In this document: piece by piece, positions 25,025 through 31,829 of the stretch
Layout of the letters: each line of letters opens with the position of its first letter
Position numbering within the stretch: the stretch's first letter is position 1
Position numbers and translations under genes: made by a program
Source: Candidatus Avimicrobium faecavium
Lineage (GTDB): Bacteria; Bacillota; Clostridia; Oscillospirales; Ruminococcaceae
Direction of reading: 5' to 3'
Assembly (NCBI GenBank): GCA_904419105.1
Contig: CAJFQR010000003.1
Coordinates: 1-35,338 of the forward strand
Length of the DNA: 35,338 bases
The notes under the pieces: model-generated
Seen by the model: only the letters and a program-made list of their open reading frames with translations
What the model was told of the DNA's origin: nothing
The model's database searches: none

Positions 25025-25918
25025 TCAGTGGGTGATGATGGCAAACCCCTCGTACTCGTATCGCTTGAGGCCGGTGCTGCCGACCTCGTCCGGGGCCTTG
25101 CCGGCGAGCACCTCGCCGAGGGCCGCCGCCGTCTTGCCGAGGAAGCTGCCGTCGCAGAAGGGCTCATTGTGGGAGCAGATCAGCTTATAATCCGAAAACT
25201 GTTCCGCCAACCCCGCCATCGTCTTCTGATAGATGGCCAGCAGCTCAGGCACCGGTTTTTCGCTGTTCAGGTCCACATAGAGGGCCGCCGGGTAGAAGCT
25301 GTCCCCGGTGAAGAGGAGCTTCTTTTCCGCATCATAGAGCATGATGCTGTCCGGCGAATGGCCCGGTGTATTCACAACGGTGAGCTTCCAGCCGCCGAGG
25401 TCAAACACCGTCCCCTCCGGCGCCGGCGTGGCGGCAAAGGGCTGGATCGTGTACCCGGCCGGGTCAAAGCCGACTGGCCAGGGCTGCGAGTTGGAGCCCG
25501 GCACCATATTCACCGCCAGCTCCTCCTGGCTGAAGCCCGCCGCCGCCCGGGCAATGGCCTCCGGGCAGTCGGGGATGTACACCGTCTCAAACTGGTGATT
25601 GCCGCCGACATGGTCAAAATGGGTGTGGGTGTTCACCACAAACACCGGCTTATCGGTGAGGGCCTCCACCACCGCCTTGATGTCGCCGATGCCAAGGCCG
25701 CTGTCGATGAGCATCGCCTTGCCGCTGCCCTCCACCAGGAAGGAGATGACCTCCTGGAAGTGCCCCGGCTCGTAGATGGCCCAGAGCCCCTCTCGCAGCT
25801 TGTGCACCTCAAACCAATCGTCCGAGCTCGCCGCCTGCGGATAGGCCTTCCAACCGGCCCTGGGCAGCGCGTCCGCCCAGGCCGGGCGCTGCATCGCGGT
25901 ATCCATTTCCTCTGCCAT
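25025..25918 (-). CDS. MBL-fold metallo-hydrolase
   Basis: A 297-residue cytoplasmic hydrolase of the metallo-beta-lactamase fold, with the metal-binding motif THTHFDHVGG (H-x-H-x-D-H), a later metal histidine in NTPGHSPDSI, the bridging aspartate in FTGDSFYPAALY, and a final histidine in CSHNEP. The N-terminal third contains LREGLWAIYEPGHFQEVISFLVEGSGKAMLIDSGLGIGD, a layout common to small-molecule hydrolases of this group. The substrate is unknown. I use the ATG at 25918 with AAGGAGG 8 nt upstream; the long upstream extension is intergenic. It lies between an AraC-type regulator and an amino acid transporter and has a consensus promoter overlapped by two dyads, so it is probably induced by a specific signal. 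Confidence 0.9.
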   Translation of the reverse strand: MAEEMDTAMQRPAWADALPRAGWKAYPQAASSDDWFEVHKLREGLWAIYEPGHFQEVISFLVEGSGKAMLIDSGLGIGDIKAVVEALTDKPVFVVNTHTHFDHVGGNHQFETVYIPDCPEAIARAAAGFSQEELAVNMVPGSNSQPWPVGFDPAGYTIQPFAATPAPEGTVFDLGGWKLTVVNTPGHSPDSIMLYDAEKKLLFTGDSFYPAALYVDLNSEKPVPELLAIYQKTMAGLAEQFSDYKLICSHNEPFCDGSFLGKTAAALGEVLAGKAPDEVGSTGLKRYEYEGFAIITH

Positions 25919-25944
25919 CTTTGCTCCCTCCTTCGTGATGATGC

Positions 25945-25978
25945 GTATAATTATACATCGATGATTCATCGCTGTCAA
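25945..25978 (-). promoter_or_regulatory. Consensus promoter of the MBL hydrolase gene with overlapping dyads
   Basis: Minus strand -35 TTGACA (25973-25978) and -10 TATAAT (25950-25955) match the consensus exactly at 17 bp. A 12-bp palindrome GTATAATTATAC (25945-25956) covers the -10 and a 6-1-6 dyad CGATGA-A-TCATCG (25959-25971) fills the spacer. Such dyads suggest a repressor site. Confidence 0.8.
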
Positions 25979-26072
25979 CTGGTAATTTATCCAAACCGGA
26001 AGAAAAATCGCCGAATAATCCGCATATTTTACCAAATTACCGGCAGTTTTTTCAAAAGGCGGCAAAAGAAGA

Positions 26073-26101
26073 GCCGGTATACTGTGAAAGAGTATACCGG
26101 C
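26073..26101 (-). terminator. Terminator after the AraC-type regulator gene
   Basis: A perfect 11-bp stem GCCGGTATACT / AGTATACCGGC with a 7-nt loop; the minus-strand tail TCTTCTTTT is a weak U-tract. Confidence 0.65.
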
Positions 26102-26112
26102 AGGCTGCATAT

Positions 26113-27003
26113 TCACTTGGTAAACCGTTCGCGGTAGGCACGGCGGGCCCGGGATGGCGAGATGCCAAAGGCCTCCTTGTACACCCGGGAGAGATGGAAC
26201 GGCGAGGAGAAACCAAGATCCGAGGCCACCAGCTCCAGCGTCAGGTTGGAGGTGTTGATGAGCTCCTCCGCCAGACGGATCTTCAGCCCCATAAAGTACC
26301 GGCTCGGCGAGGTGCCCATAATCTCGTTGAAGGTCTTGTTCAGGCGGCTCTCGCTGGTCTCCAGGGCCTTAATCATCGCATTGACCCGCAGCGGCCGGTC
26401 CATACCGGCCATCGCCAGCTCCACCGCCCGTTCAATCAGGTCGGCCTGGTTCTGGGTCACCGGGTATTTTTCCGCGGCGGCGGCGCAGACCTTTTCCGGA
26501 ATCAGATCCCGCAGGGCCAGCATTATGGCCGCCTGGAGAAGAATCGTCCCGCCAAACTGCCGGGCGTCCATCTGCCGGATGCCGATGTCAAGCAGTTCCT
26601 CCATCCGGCCGGTGTCGCTCAGCGGGAACACCAGCTTGCCCGCCTCCCGGCTGATGCCGCAGAGGGTCCGTTCGAGGTAAACCGGTTCCACCAGGAAGTG
26701 GACCGAGCGGCAGCGCAGCGCATCCCCGTCCTGCGGGGCCAGTGTGAACGGCCGGAACGGCAGGAGCAGCACGGCGCTGCCCGCCTTCAGCGTGCCGGTG
26801 AGCCCATCCTGCCCGACCACGGCCGAGCCGCCGGTGCACAGAAGGAGTTCAAAATCGCTGATGACATACTCCGCCTCATTGCGTTCTCCCTGCCATTCAC
26901 AGGTTTCAACATTGCGAATCGCAAAATGCAGCCGGTCCAGTCCGCCACTGTGGGATCTGCGCGCGGTCGGGACCTTGTGCTCTTCCAATCGTTTCAGTGC
27001 CAT
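26113..27003 (-). CDS. AraC family transcriptional regulator
   Basis: A 296-residue DNA-binding regulator. The N-terminal part (about 1-150) looks like a cupin-type sensor: FELLLCTGGSAVVGQDG, GTLKAGSAVLLLPFRPFTL. The C-terminal 100 residues are a double helix-turn-helix of the AraC/XylS type: SRLNKTFNEIMGTSPSRYFMGLKIRLAEELI, then LELVASDLGFSSPFHLSRVYKEAFGISPSRARR. Ligand unknown. The ATG at 27003 has GGAGG 9 nt upstream; the open frame extending to 27060 crosses the promoter and is not used. The next gene on the same strand encodes the MBL hydrolase, so that gene and perhaps the amino acid transporter are likely targets. Confidence 0.92.
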   Translation of the reverse strand: MALKRLEEHKVPTARRSHSGGLDRLHFAIRNVETCEWQGERNEAEYVISDFELLLCTGGSAVVGQDGLTGTLKAGSAVLLLPFRPFTLAPQDGDALRCRSVHFLVEPVYLERTLCGISREAGKLVFPLSDTGRMEELLDIGIRQMDARQFGGTILLQAAIMLALRDLIPEKVCAAAAEKYPVTQNQADLIERAVELAMAGMDRPLRVNAMIKALETSESRLNKTFNEIMGTSPSRYFMGLKIRLAEELINTSNLTLELVASDLGFSSPFHLSRVYKEAFGISPSRARRAYRERFTK

Positions 27004-27031
27004 AACGTATCGCCTCCACTTTGTTAAGTCT

Positions 27032-27060
27032 ATTATACCGGAAAATGTCCCCAGCTTCAA
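27032..27060 (-). promoter_or_regulatory. Promoter of the AraC-type regulator gene
   Basis: Minus strand -35 TTGAAG (27055-27060) and -10 TATAAT (27032-27037), spacer 17 bp. A second possible promoter lies further upstream (TTGACG at 27105-27110 and TATATA at 27081-27086, spacer 18). Confidence 0.7.
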
Positions 27061-27178
27061 GCTATAACGGTTTTATTTTCTATATATTCCTCTCAAAAAA
27101 TCGCCGTCAACGAATATTTTTTATGAAAATGCCCGGATCTTCCCTCTTTCCGGACGAACCGGCTCCCCAAACAGCGGC

Positions 27179-27213
27179 AAAAAAATTCCCGGAAGGCCGA
27201 AGCCCTCCGGGAA
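27179..27213 (-). terminator. Strong terminator about 400 nt after the secreted-protein gene
   Basis: Minus strand TTCCCGGA-GGGCTTCGGCC-TCCGGGAA with a UUCG-capped inner stem, followed by seven T. It ends whatever transcript comes from the 27606 gene or from within 27214-27605. Confidence 0.92.
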
Positions 27214-27605
27214 CGGAGAAAAAGAAACACACATCTGCCGCAGCGCCGGCGAAAAAAATTGGAGAGCGCCGGGCCCGGCTTTCGTATGCTTTCCCAAACA
27301 TCGGGCAGACACTTGCTCTTCTTCCGCCGATGGTGTTGGGCCTTATCGCAGAGGGGAACGCCCCTCTGCCGGGTGCGGAGAGAAAGGCTGTCGGGACCAG
27401 ACCTCCGCATCCGGCAGAAGAGGGGGGCTCTTCGCCCCCCTTCCCCTGTCTCACCCCCGCCGACGGAACGGGGGCTGTTTTTAGATTTGGCAGAAGCTAT
27501 CAGCTGATGCTTCTATCCGTCCACGATGTTTTAAGCGTCAGCTTAAAACTCATAGGGATTGGACCGCGAGTTTGCGCAGCAAACTCGTAGGGAGGTAAGC
27601 GAAGC
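27214..27605. other. Hairpin-rich region with no convincing gene
   Basis: Between the secreted-protein stop codon and the terminator there is no credible coding sequence. It contains short hairpins: CAGAGGGG-AACG-CCCCTCTG (27349-27368), GGGGGGC-TCTTC-GCCCCCC (27422-27440), CCCCCG..CGGGGG (27454-27474) and the series at 27492-27610 listed separately. GC-rich text alternates with AT-rich stems. If transcribed with the upstream gene it is a structured 3' untranslated region of about 390 nt. Confidence 0.6.
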
Positions 27606-27610
27606 TTACC
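27492..27610. repeat. Series of four hairpins with different stems and similar loops
   Basis: In 119 bp there are: AGAAGC..ATCAG/CTGAT-GCTTCT (27492-27514), GTTTTAAGC-GTCA-GCTTAAAAC (27528-27549), CGAGTTTGC-GCA-GCAAACTCG (27567-27587) and GGTAAGC-GAA-GCTTACC (27594-27610). Three end their stems in GC around a 3-4 nt loop. On the minus strand TCCCTA-C/T-GAGTTT occurs before two of them, so at least two units look like diverged copies. The last hairpin contains the stop codon of the 27606 gene. Confidence 0.8.
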
Positions 27611-28706
27611 GACCGGTGTCAGGGTTTACCTTACCATCGTCGGTGGTGGTGTCGTCCTTGTCCTCGGTGACGGTCTTCTCGTCCAGCTCTACATCGGAGA
27701 CAGCGTAGCTGCTCAGAGTGCGGGTGCGGATTCTCCAGGCCTCGTAGTCCTCGTCCCACTCGGCATCTACATCGACAGCGCCGTCAGCGGATACGCCGTA
27801 GATGAAGGAATCCTCAGGAGCGTAGATGTAGAGGTAACCGTTGCGGTTGAAGGAAGGAGTACCGGAGAAGGTCAGGAAGTCGATGTTGGCATAGCTGTAC
27901 ATGTCAGCGAATTCCTTGTTGTGGTTGGTATTCCAGGACAGGTTCAGGCGGCCCTGACCGGTCACATTGACGGTGAACATGGCCTCATCGCCGAACTCGA
28001 TGTCGATCTCGCCCAGGTCGTCCTCAAAAGCAACAATACCGGTGAAGCCTACATCCAGAGTGTCATCACCGTCAAACTTCTTAACGATGTTGTCGTTAGT
28101 GCCATCGGGAGCGTAGGAGATGTTTACCGCATAGCTATGCTCGGCGTTGCGGGCACGGGCAGCAGTGGTGCCAACCTTAATGGTACCAGCCAGGTCAGCA
28201 ATCTTGTTGGTGTCATTCTCAGGCAGAGTGATAACAACAGACCAGATACGGCCATCAACACCCTCATCAGTTACATCGGGGCGATCATCAGATACATCAT
28301 AGTTTACAAGTTTTACATCAACCTCGGCATCGCCCTCGTCCCAGTCAGCATAAGCGCGCACGGACTTGTCATAATCGAAGTCGTTGTTGTACTTGTACCA
28401 CCTGATTTCATCGGTGCCACCTACATCGAAGGTATCGTTGGCGCCATTTCCTTCTTTCCAGATGGACAGCGGGATAGCGACCTGGTCACCGCCCTCAAGC
28501 TGCACATCCTCAGTAATATCAAAAATCGAGGTGGCCTTACCGTCAGCATTCAGCAGGAACATATAGTTGTTCTCAGCAATAGCATCACCAACGCTGCCTC
28601 TCAGACCAATGACAGGTGTTACATCACCAGTATCGGCAGCAAAGGCAACAGTACCCATACCCGCAGCCATAACGGCAGCCAGAGTAAGAGCAAGAATCTT
28701 CTTCAT
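27606..28706 (-). CDS. Secreted surface-type protein of unknown function
   Basis: A 366-residue exported protein. The signal peptide KKILALTLAAVMAAGMGTVAFA has a cleavage site after AFA (about residue 23). The mature part is acidic, rich in Asp and aromatic residues, and looks beta-stranded (for example NNYMFLLNADGKATSIFDI, VDVKLVNYDVSDD, GYLYIYAPEDSFIYGV). No domain was recognised. The C-terminal TTDDGKVNPDTGR contains NPDTG, which resembles NPxTG-type cell-wall sorting motifs, but no hydrophobic helix or basic tail follows: the stop comes directly after, inside a hairpin. Base composition is visibly lower in GC than its neighbours, as in a highly expressed or acquired gene. I use the ATG at 28706, with AGGAGG 9 nt before it, rather than 28712. 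A promoter with a nine-G tract lies upstream. Confidence 0.85.
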   Translation of the reverse strand: MKKILALTLAAVMAAGMGTVAFAADTGDVTPVIGLRGSVGDAIAENNYMFLLNADGKATSIFDITEDVQLEGGDQVAIPLSIWKEGNGANDTFDVGGTDEIRWYKYNNDFDYDKSVRAYADWDEGDAEVDVKLVNYDVSDDRPDVTDEGVDGRIWSVVITLPENDTNKIADLAGTIKVGTTAARARNAEHSYAVNISYAPDGTNDNIVKKFDGDDTLDVGFTGIVAFEDDLGEIDIEFGDEAMFTVNVTGQGRLNLSWNTNHNKEFADMYSYANIDFLTFSGTPSFNRNGYLYIYAPEDSFIYGVSADGAVDVDAEWDEDYEAWRIRTRTLSSYAVSDVELDEKTVTEDKDDTTTDDGKVNPDTGR

Positions 28707-28741
28707 TGTCATTTTCCTCCTAAAAGTTTTTCTCACAATCA

Positions 28742-28770
28742 ACAGGCTCTCCCGTCGAATGAGATCCTGT
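28742..28770 (-). other. 5' leader hairpin of the secreted-protein mRNA
   Basis: Stem ACAGG..TCTC / GAGA..CCTGT (nine pairs, one A-G mismatch) close to the expected 5' end. It may stabilise the mRNA, as in other abundant surface-protein transcripts. Confidence 0.5.
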
Positions 28771-28782
28771 CGTTGTGATGCC

Positions 28783-28810
28783 ATTATACCCCCCCCCGGC
28801 ACTTTGTCAA
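28783..28810 (-). promoter_or_regulatory. Promoter with a poly-G(9) spacer (putative phase-variable)
   Basis: Minus strand -35 TTGACA (28805-28810) and -10 TATAAT (28783-28788) are both perfect. The 16-bp spacer is AAGTGCC followed by nine G directly against the -10. One added G gives the optimal 17 bp; one lost gives 15. This is the layout of known slipped-strand phase-variable promoters. Confidence 0.85.
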
Positions 28811-29059
28811 CCCCTCTTTGATATTTTTTTGTAATTTTTCTGTAATTTCTCCGTCTGCGGCGGACTTTTTTGCCGGGTTTGCGGTCTGTTCCTGCATTTT
28901 GCAGCGGATTCGGCTGTTTCTGCGCCCCGATTTGCCGCGATCCCTGCATTTTTCTGCCCGGCTCCGACCCCTCTGTCATTCCCCAACCGGTGGAAAAGTG
29001 GATTTCCCCCGGTGGAAAACCCCGGATACCCCCGCCCGCAAATTTTTTTCAAAAAGCCC
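28811..29059. other. Non-coding upstream region with a 22-bp-spaced direct repeat
   Basis: No credible gene in about 250 bp. T-rich next to the secreted-protein promoter, then C-rich. An 11-bp direct repeat CCGGTGGAAAA occurs at 28987-28997 and 29009-29019, that is two helical turns apart, about 40-75 bp before the plus-strand promoter at 29060. Confidence 0.6.
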
Positions 29060-29088
29060 TTGACAAAGAACATATTTTCGGATACAAT
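29060..29088 (+). promoter_or_regulatory. Strong plus-strand promoter with no gene downstream
   Basis: TTGACA (29060-29065), spacer 17, TACAAT (29083-29088). Transcription from about 29095 would run through the GC-rich hairpin at 29126-29151 and then antisense to the YcxB-like and typA genes. No plus-strand gene with a ribosome site follows. Confidence 0.7.
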
Positions 29089-29125
29089 GGAACTTGTAGG
29101 GAATATTTGTTCGCTACCGCCCGAT

Positions 29126-29151
29126 AAAAAACGCCCGGGCCGGCCGGGCGT
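29126..29151 (-). terminator. Terminator after the YcxB-like gene
   Basis: Minus strand ACGCCCGG-CCGGC-CCGGGCGT followed by TTTTT. On the plus strand the tail is only TCACTCTGTTTGTTT, a weak terminator. Confidence 0.85.
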
Positions 29152-29169
29152 CACTCTGTTTGTTTGGTT

Positions 29170-29709
29170 TTACCAGCGGTGCACGGTAAAGCGCTTTCCC
29201 ATGTGGTCGATGGCCAGGGCGCGGATGGTATCCGCCTGCTCGGCGGTGAGCTGCCCCTTGTCGATGGCCAGGGCCTGGGTCTCCCGCACATAGAAGAGGA
29301 AGGCCTTCCCGATCTCATGCCCCTCCCGGAGCTTGATCCAGTGGAAGCCGGCCTCGCCGCTCTCCACCCGGGTGGTGATGCCCTCGTCGTCGATGATGAG
29401 GGTATGGCTCTGGCCGATGGTGGTGTTCTTCATCTCGGCGACCTTTTTCACCTGCCACTCGGTGAGCCCCACCATGAGAAACGGCAGGAACAGAAGGGCC
29501 ACGCAGAGGTAGAAGGTGAACTGCCCGAACACGAACTGATCCACCGTATAGTAACCCAGCAGCTTGGATACCACCACAGCGATGGCCACCAGATAGCCCA
29601 GGATCCCCAGCGGCAGGGTGGTCTTTTTCCGGCGGAACACCTGGAAATAGGCCATCTCCCGGTAGAGCTCCCGGGTGATGGTGGTATGCACTTCTACGCG
29701 TCGTTCCAT
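29170..29709 (-). CDS. YcxB-like membrane protein
   Basis: A 179-residue protein with two central membrane helices (LPLGILGYLVAIAVVVSKLL and FTFYLCVALLFLPFLMVGL) between an N-terminal strand region (RRVEVHTTITRELYREMAYFQ) and a C-terminal domain (LIIDDEGITTRVESGEAGFHWIKLREGHEIGKAFLFYV). This layout, with the paired helices and the 'W-x-x-I/L ... E' C-terminal block, fits the YcxB-like family, whose function is unknown. It follows typA by 26 bp and is probably in the same transcript. The assignment rests on architecture and may be to a relative of that family. Confidence 0.7.
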   Translation of the reverse strand: MERRVEVHTTITRELYREMAYFQVFRRKKTTLPLGILGYLVAIAVVVSKLLGYYTVDQFVFGQFTFYLCVALLFLPFLMVGLTEWQVKKVAEMKNTTIGQSHTLIIDDEGITTRVESGEAGFHWIKLREGHEIGKAFLFYVRETQALAIDKGQLTAEQADTIRALAIDHMGKRFTVHRW

Positions 29710-29735
29710 AGTCTACTGCCTCCGTTGGGGAAAGA

Positions 29736-31556
29736 TCACTTCTTGTTGATGGTCTTCATGCGCTGGGAGTTGGAGAGGATCCGCTTGCGGATGCGCAGGT
29801 TCTCCGGGGTGACCTCCAGCAGCTCGTCCTCGCCGATAAACTCCATGCACTCCTCCAGGCTCATGCGCTTGTAGGGGGTCAGCCGCAGGGCCTCGTCGGA
29901 ACCGGAGGCCCGCATGTTGGAGACATGCTTCTTCTTGCAGACATTGACCGCCATATCGTCCCCCTTCGGGTTGGAGCCCACCACCATGCCCTCATACACC
30001 TGGGTGCCCGGCCCGATGAACAGGGTGCCGCGCTCCTGGGCGTTGTAGAGGCCGTAGGTCACCGCCTCGCCGGTCTCAAAGGCGATCAGCGAACCCACAT
30101 GCCGGGTGGGAATCTCCCCCTTATAGGGCTGGTAGCTGTCAAAGACGGCGTTCATGATGCCCTCGCCCTTGGTATCGGTGAGGAACTCGCTCCGGTAGCC
30201 GAACAGGCCACGGGACGGGATCAGGAACTCCAGGCGCATCCGGCTGCCGGAAGGCGCCATGTGCACCAGCTCCGCCTTGCGGGCGCCGAGCTTCTCCATC
30301 ACCGAGCCGACGGCCCCTTCCGGCACATCGATGAGCACCCGCTCCACCGGCTCGAGCTTTTCGCCGTTCTCCCCGGTGTGGAAGAGCACATGCGGGGTGG
30401 ACACCTGGAACTCATACCCCTCCCGGCGCATCGTCTCGATGAGGATGGACAGGTGCATCTCACCGCGTCCCGCTACCAGGAAGCTCTCGCTGCTCTCCCC
30501 GTCGGAGACCCGCAGCGACACATCCTTGAGCAGCTCCCGGTAGAGCCTGTCCCGCAGATGCCGGGAGGTGACGAACTTGCCCTCTCTGCCGGCGAAGGGG
30601 GAGTTGTTCACCGAGAAGGTCATCTCCACGGTGGGCTCGCTGATCTTGACGAAGGGCAGCGGCTCAGCGGCGGCCGGGTCACAGAGGGTATCGCCGATGG
30701 TGATGTTCTCGATGCCGGACAGGGTGACGATGTCGCCCATCCTGGCCTCGTCGCAGGCCACCCGGTTGAGGCCCTCGATCTGGTAGAGGTTGACCACCTT
30801 GCCGGTGTAGGGGGCGTGAGAGCCGTGGTACTCACAGATGGTCACCGTCTGCCCCATGCGGATGCTGCCCCGCTCCACCCGGCCGATGGCGATCCGGCCG
30901 ACATAGTCGTTGTAGTCGATGGAGGAGACCAGCAGCTGGGTCGGGCCCTCGGCGTCCCCTTCGGGGGCCGGGATCTGGTCGAGGATCTTCTCAAAGAGGA
31001 CGGTCAGGTCCTCGCCGAGGGCGTCCGGAGCCAGACCGGCCTGGCCGGTGCGCCCGGAGCAGAAGATGATCGGGCTGTCCAGCTGTTCCTCGCTGGCGTC
31101 CAGGTCGAGCAGCAGCTCCAGGCACTCGTCCACCACCTCGTAGGGGCGGGCGTCGGGGCGGTCCACCTTGTTGACCACGACGATGACCTGGTGCCCAAGC
31201 TCCAGCGCCTTGGACAGCACAAAGCGGGTCTGGGGCATCGGGCCCTCGGCGGCGTCCACCAGCAGCACGACGCCGTTCACCATCTTGAGCACCCGCTCCA
31301 CCTCGCCGCCGAAGTCGGCGTGGCCGGGGGTGTCGATGATGTTGATCTTAACGCCCTTATAGTGGGCGGAGGTGTTCTTGGCCAGGATGGTGATGCCGCG
31401 CTCCCGCTCGAGGGCGCCGCTGTCCATCACGCGGTCCTCCACCGCCTGGTTGGCGCGGAACACACCGCCCTGCTTGAGCATCTGGTCGACCAGCGTGGTC
31501 TTGCCGTGGTCGACATGGGCGATGATGGCGATATTTCTCAAATCGTTTCTAACCAA
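29736..31556 (-). CDS. typA: Translational GTPase TypA/BipA
   Basis: Ribosome-associated GTPase of the EF-G family involved in ribosome assembly and stress adaptation; 606 residues, the usual length. G1 is AHVDHGKTTL (13-22), G2 includes the ERGITILAKN segment, G3 is DTPGHADFGGEV, G4 is NKVDRPDARP. Domains II, III and V follow, with the TypA-specific C-terminus (GDDMAVNVCKKKHVSNMRASGSDEALRLTP, a conserved ribosome-contacting loop). I place the start at the TTG at 31556, with AAGGAG 9 nt upstream and a normal N-terminus (VRNDLRNIAIIAHVDHGK). The frame is open to 31595 without a better site. A TATAAT -10 lies at 31630-31635. Confidence 0.97.
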   Translation of the reverse strand: MVRNDLRNIAIIAHVDHGKTTLVDQMLKQGGVFRANQAVEDRVMDSGALERERGITILAKNTSAHYKGVKINIIDTPGHADFGGEVERVLKMVNGVVLLVDAAEGPMPQTRFVLSKALELGHQVIVVVNKVDRPDARPYEVVDECLELLLDLDASEEQLDSPIIFCSGRTGQAGLAPDALGEDLTVLFEKILDQIPAPEGDAEGPTQLLVSSIDYNDYVGRIAIGRVERGSIRMGQTVTICEYHGSHAPYTGKVVNLYQIEGLNRVACDEARMGDIVTLSGIENITIGDTLCDPAAAEPLPFVKISEPTVEMTFSVNNSPFAGREGKFVTSRHLRDRLYRELLKDVSLRVSDGESSESFLVAGRGEMHLSILIETMRREGYEFQVSTPHVLFHTGENGEKLEPVERVLIDVPEGAVGSVMEKLGARKAELVHMAPSGSRMRLEFLIPSRGLFGYRSEFLTDTKGEGIMNAVFDSYQPYKGEIPTRHVGSLIAFETGEAVTYGLYNAQERGTLFIGPGTQVYEGMVVGSNPKGDDMAVNVCKKKHVSNMRASGSDEALRLTPYKRMSLEECMEFIGEDELLEVTPENLRIRKRILSNSQRMKTINKK

Positions 31557-31629
31557 AATATGCGTCTCCTTTTTTCTGAGCTCCCGCCGGCTCACCGGAC
31601 GGGCGATCTTTCAAGTCCCATACTGATTT

Positions 31630-31635
31630 ATTATA
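31630..31635 (-). promoter_or_regulatory. Probable -10 element of typA
   Basis: A perfect TATAAT on the minus strand about 75 bp before the start codon. No acceptable -35 is seen at the usual distance. Confidence 0.5.
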
Positions 31636-31784
31636 GTCCTTTTTGGGGCTGTGTGGTAGTGTTCCCGCAGGGTTTTGACAAATTTTTTTGTTTTCGATAG
31701 CCGCGGCGGGGCTCCTCCGGCGGTTTTTTGGCAAGTTGCATAGAAGCGCCGGCCTCCCGCTGGGAAAGGCCCCGCCCCACCCCG
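31636..31784. other. Intergenic region between typA and the lexA terminator
   Basis: About 150 bp without a gene. A TTGACA on the plus strand (31675-31680) has no good -10 after it. Nothing else is recognised. Confidence 0.3.
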
Positions 31785-31819
31785 CAAAAAAGCGTCTGCC
31801 CGGCGGGCAGACGCTTTTG
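31785..31819. terminator. Terminator after lexA
   Basis: AAAAGCGTCTGCCC-GGC-GGGCAGACGCTTTT: a perfect 14-bp stem including A/T ends, 11 bp past the lexA stop codon. Confidence 0.93.
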
Positions 31820-31829
31820 CAGCGCGGAG

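Noticed and set aside
24005..26137. Open frame of 710 codons on the plus strand
   Set aside because: Covers the binding-protein and MBL genes in antisense; low-complexity His/Gly/Arg composition and no ribosome site.
27021..27590. Possible plus-strand gene of 189 codons in the hairpin-rich region
   Set aside because: It starts inside the AraC gene promoter, lacks a ribosome site and any domain, and runs through the terminator and several hairpins.
27492..27610. CRISPR-like array
   Set aside because: The hairpin stems are all different and there are no equal-length spacers or cas genes.
28987..29019. DnaA boxes / replication origin
   Set aside because: The reverse complement of the repeat, TTTTCCACC, matches TTATCCACA at only 7 of 9 positions, there are just two copies, and no dnaA or dnaN gene is near.
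29087..29293. Leaderless gene starting at the ATG next to the orphan promoter
   Set aside because: The ATG overlaps the -10 element, so it would not be in the transcript, and the encoded peptide is antisense to the YcxB-like gene.
31675..31705. Plus-strand promoter beginning with TTGACA
   Set aside because: The hexamer 17 bp downstream (TAGCCG) is a poor -10, and no plus-strand gene follows.
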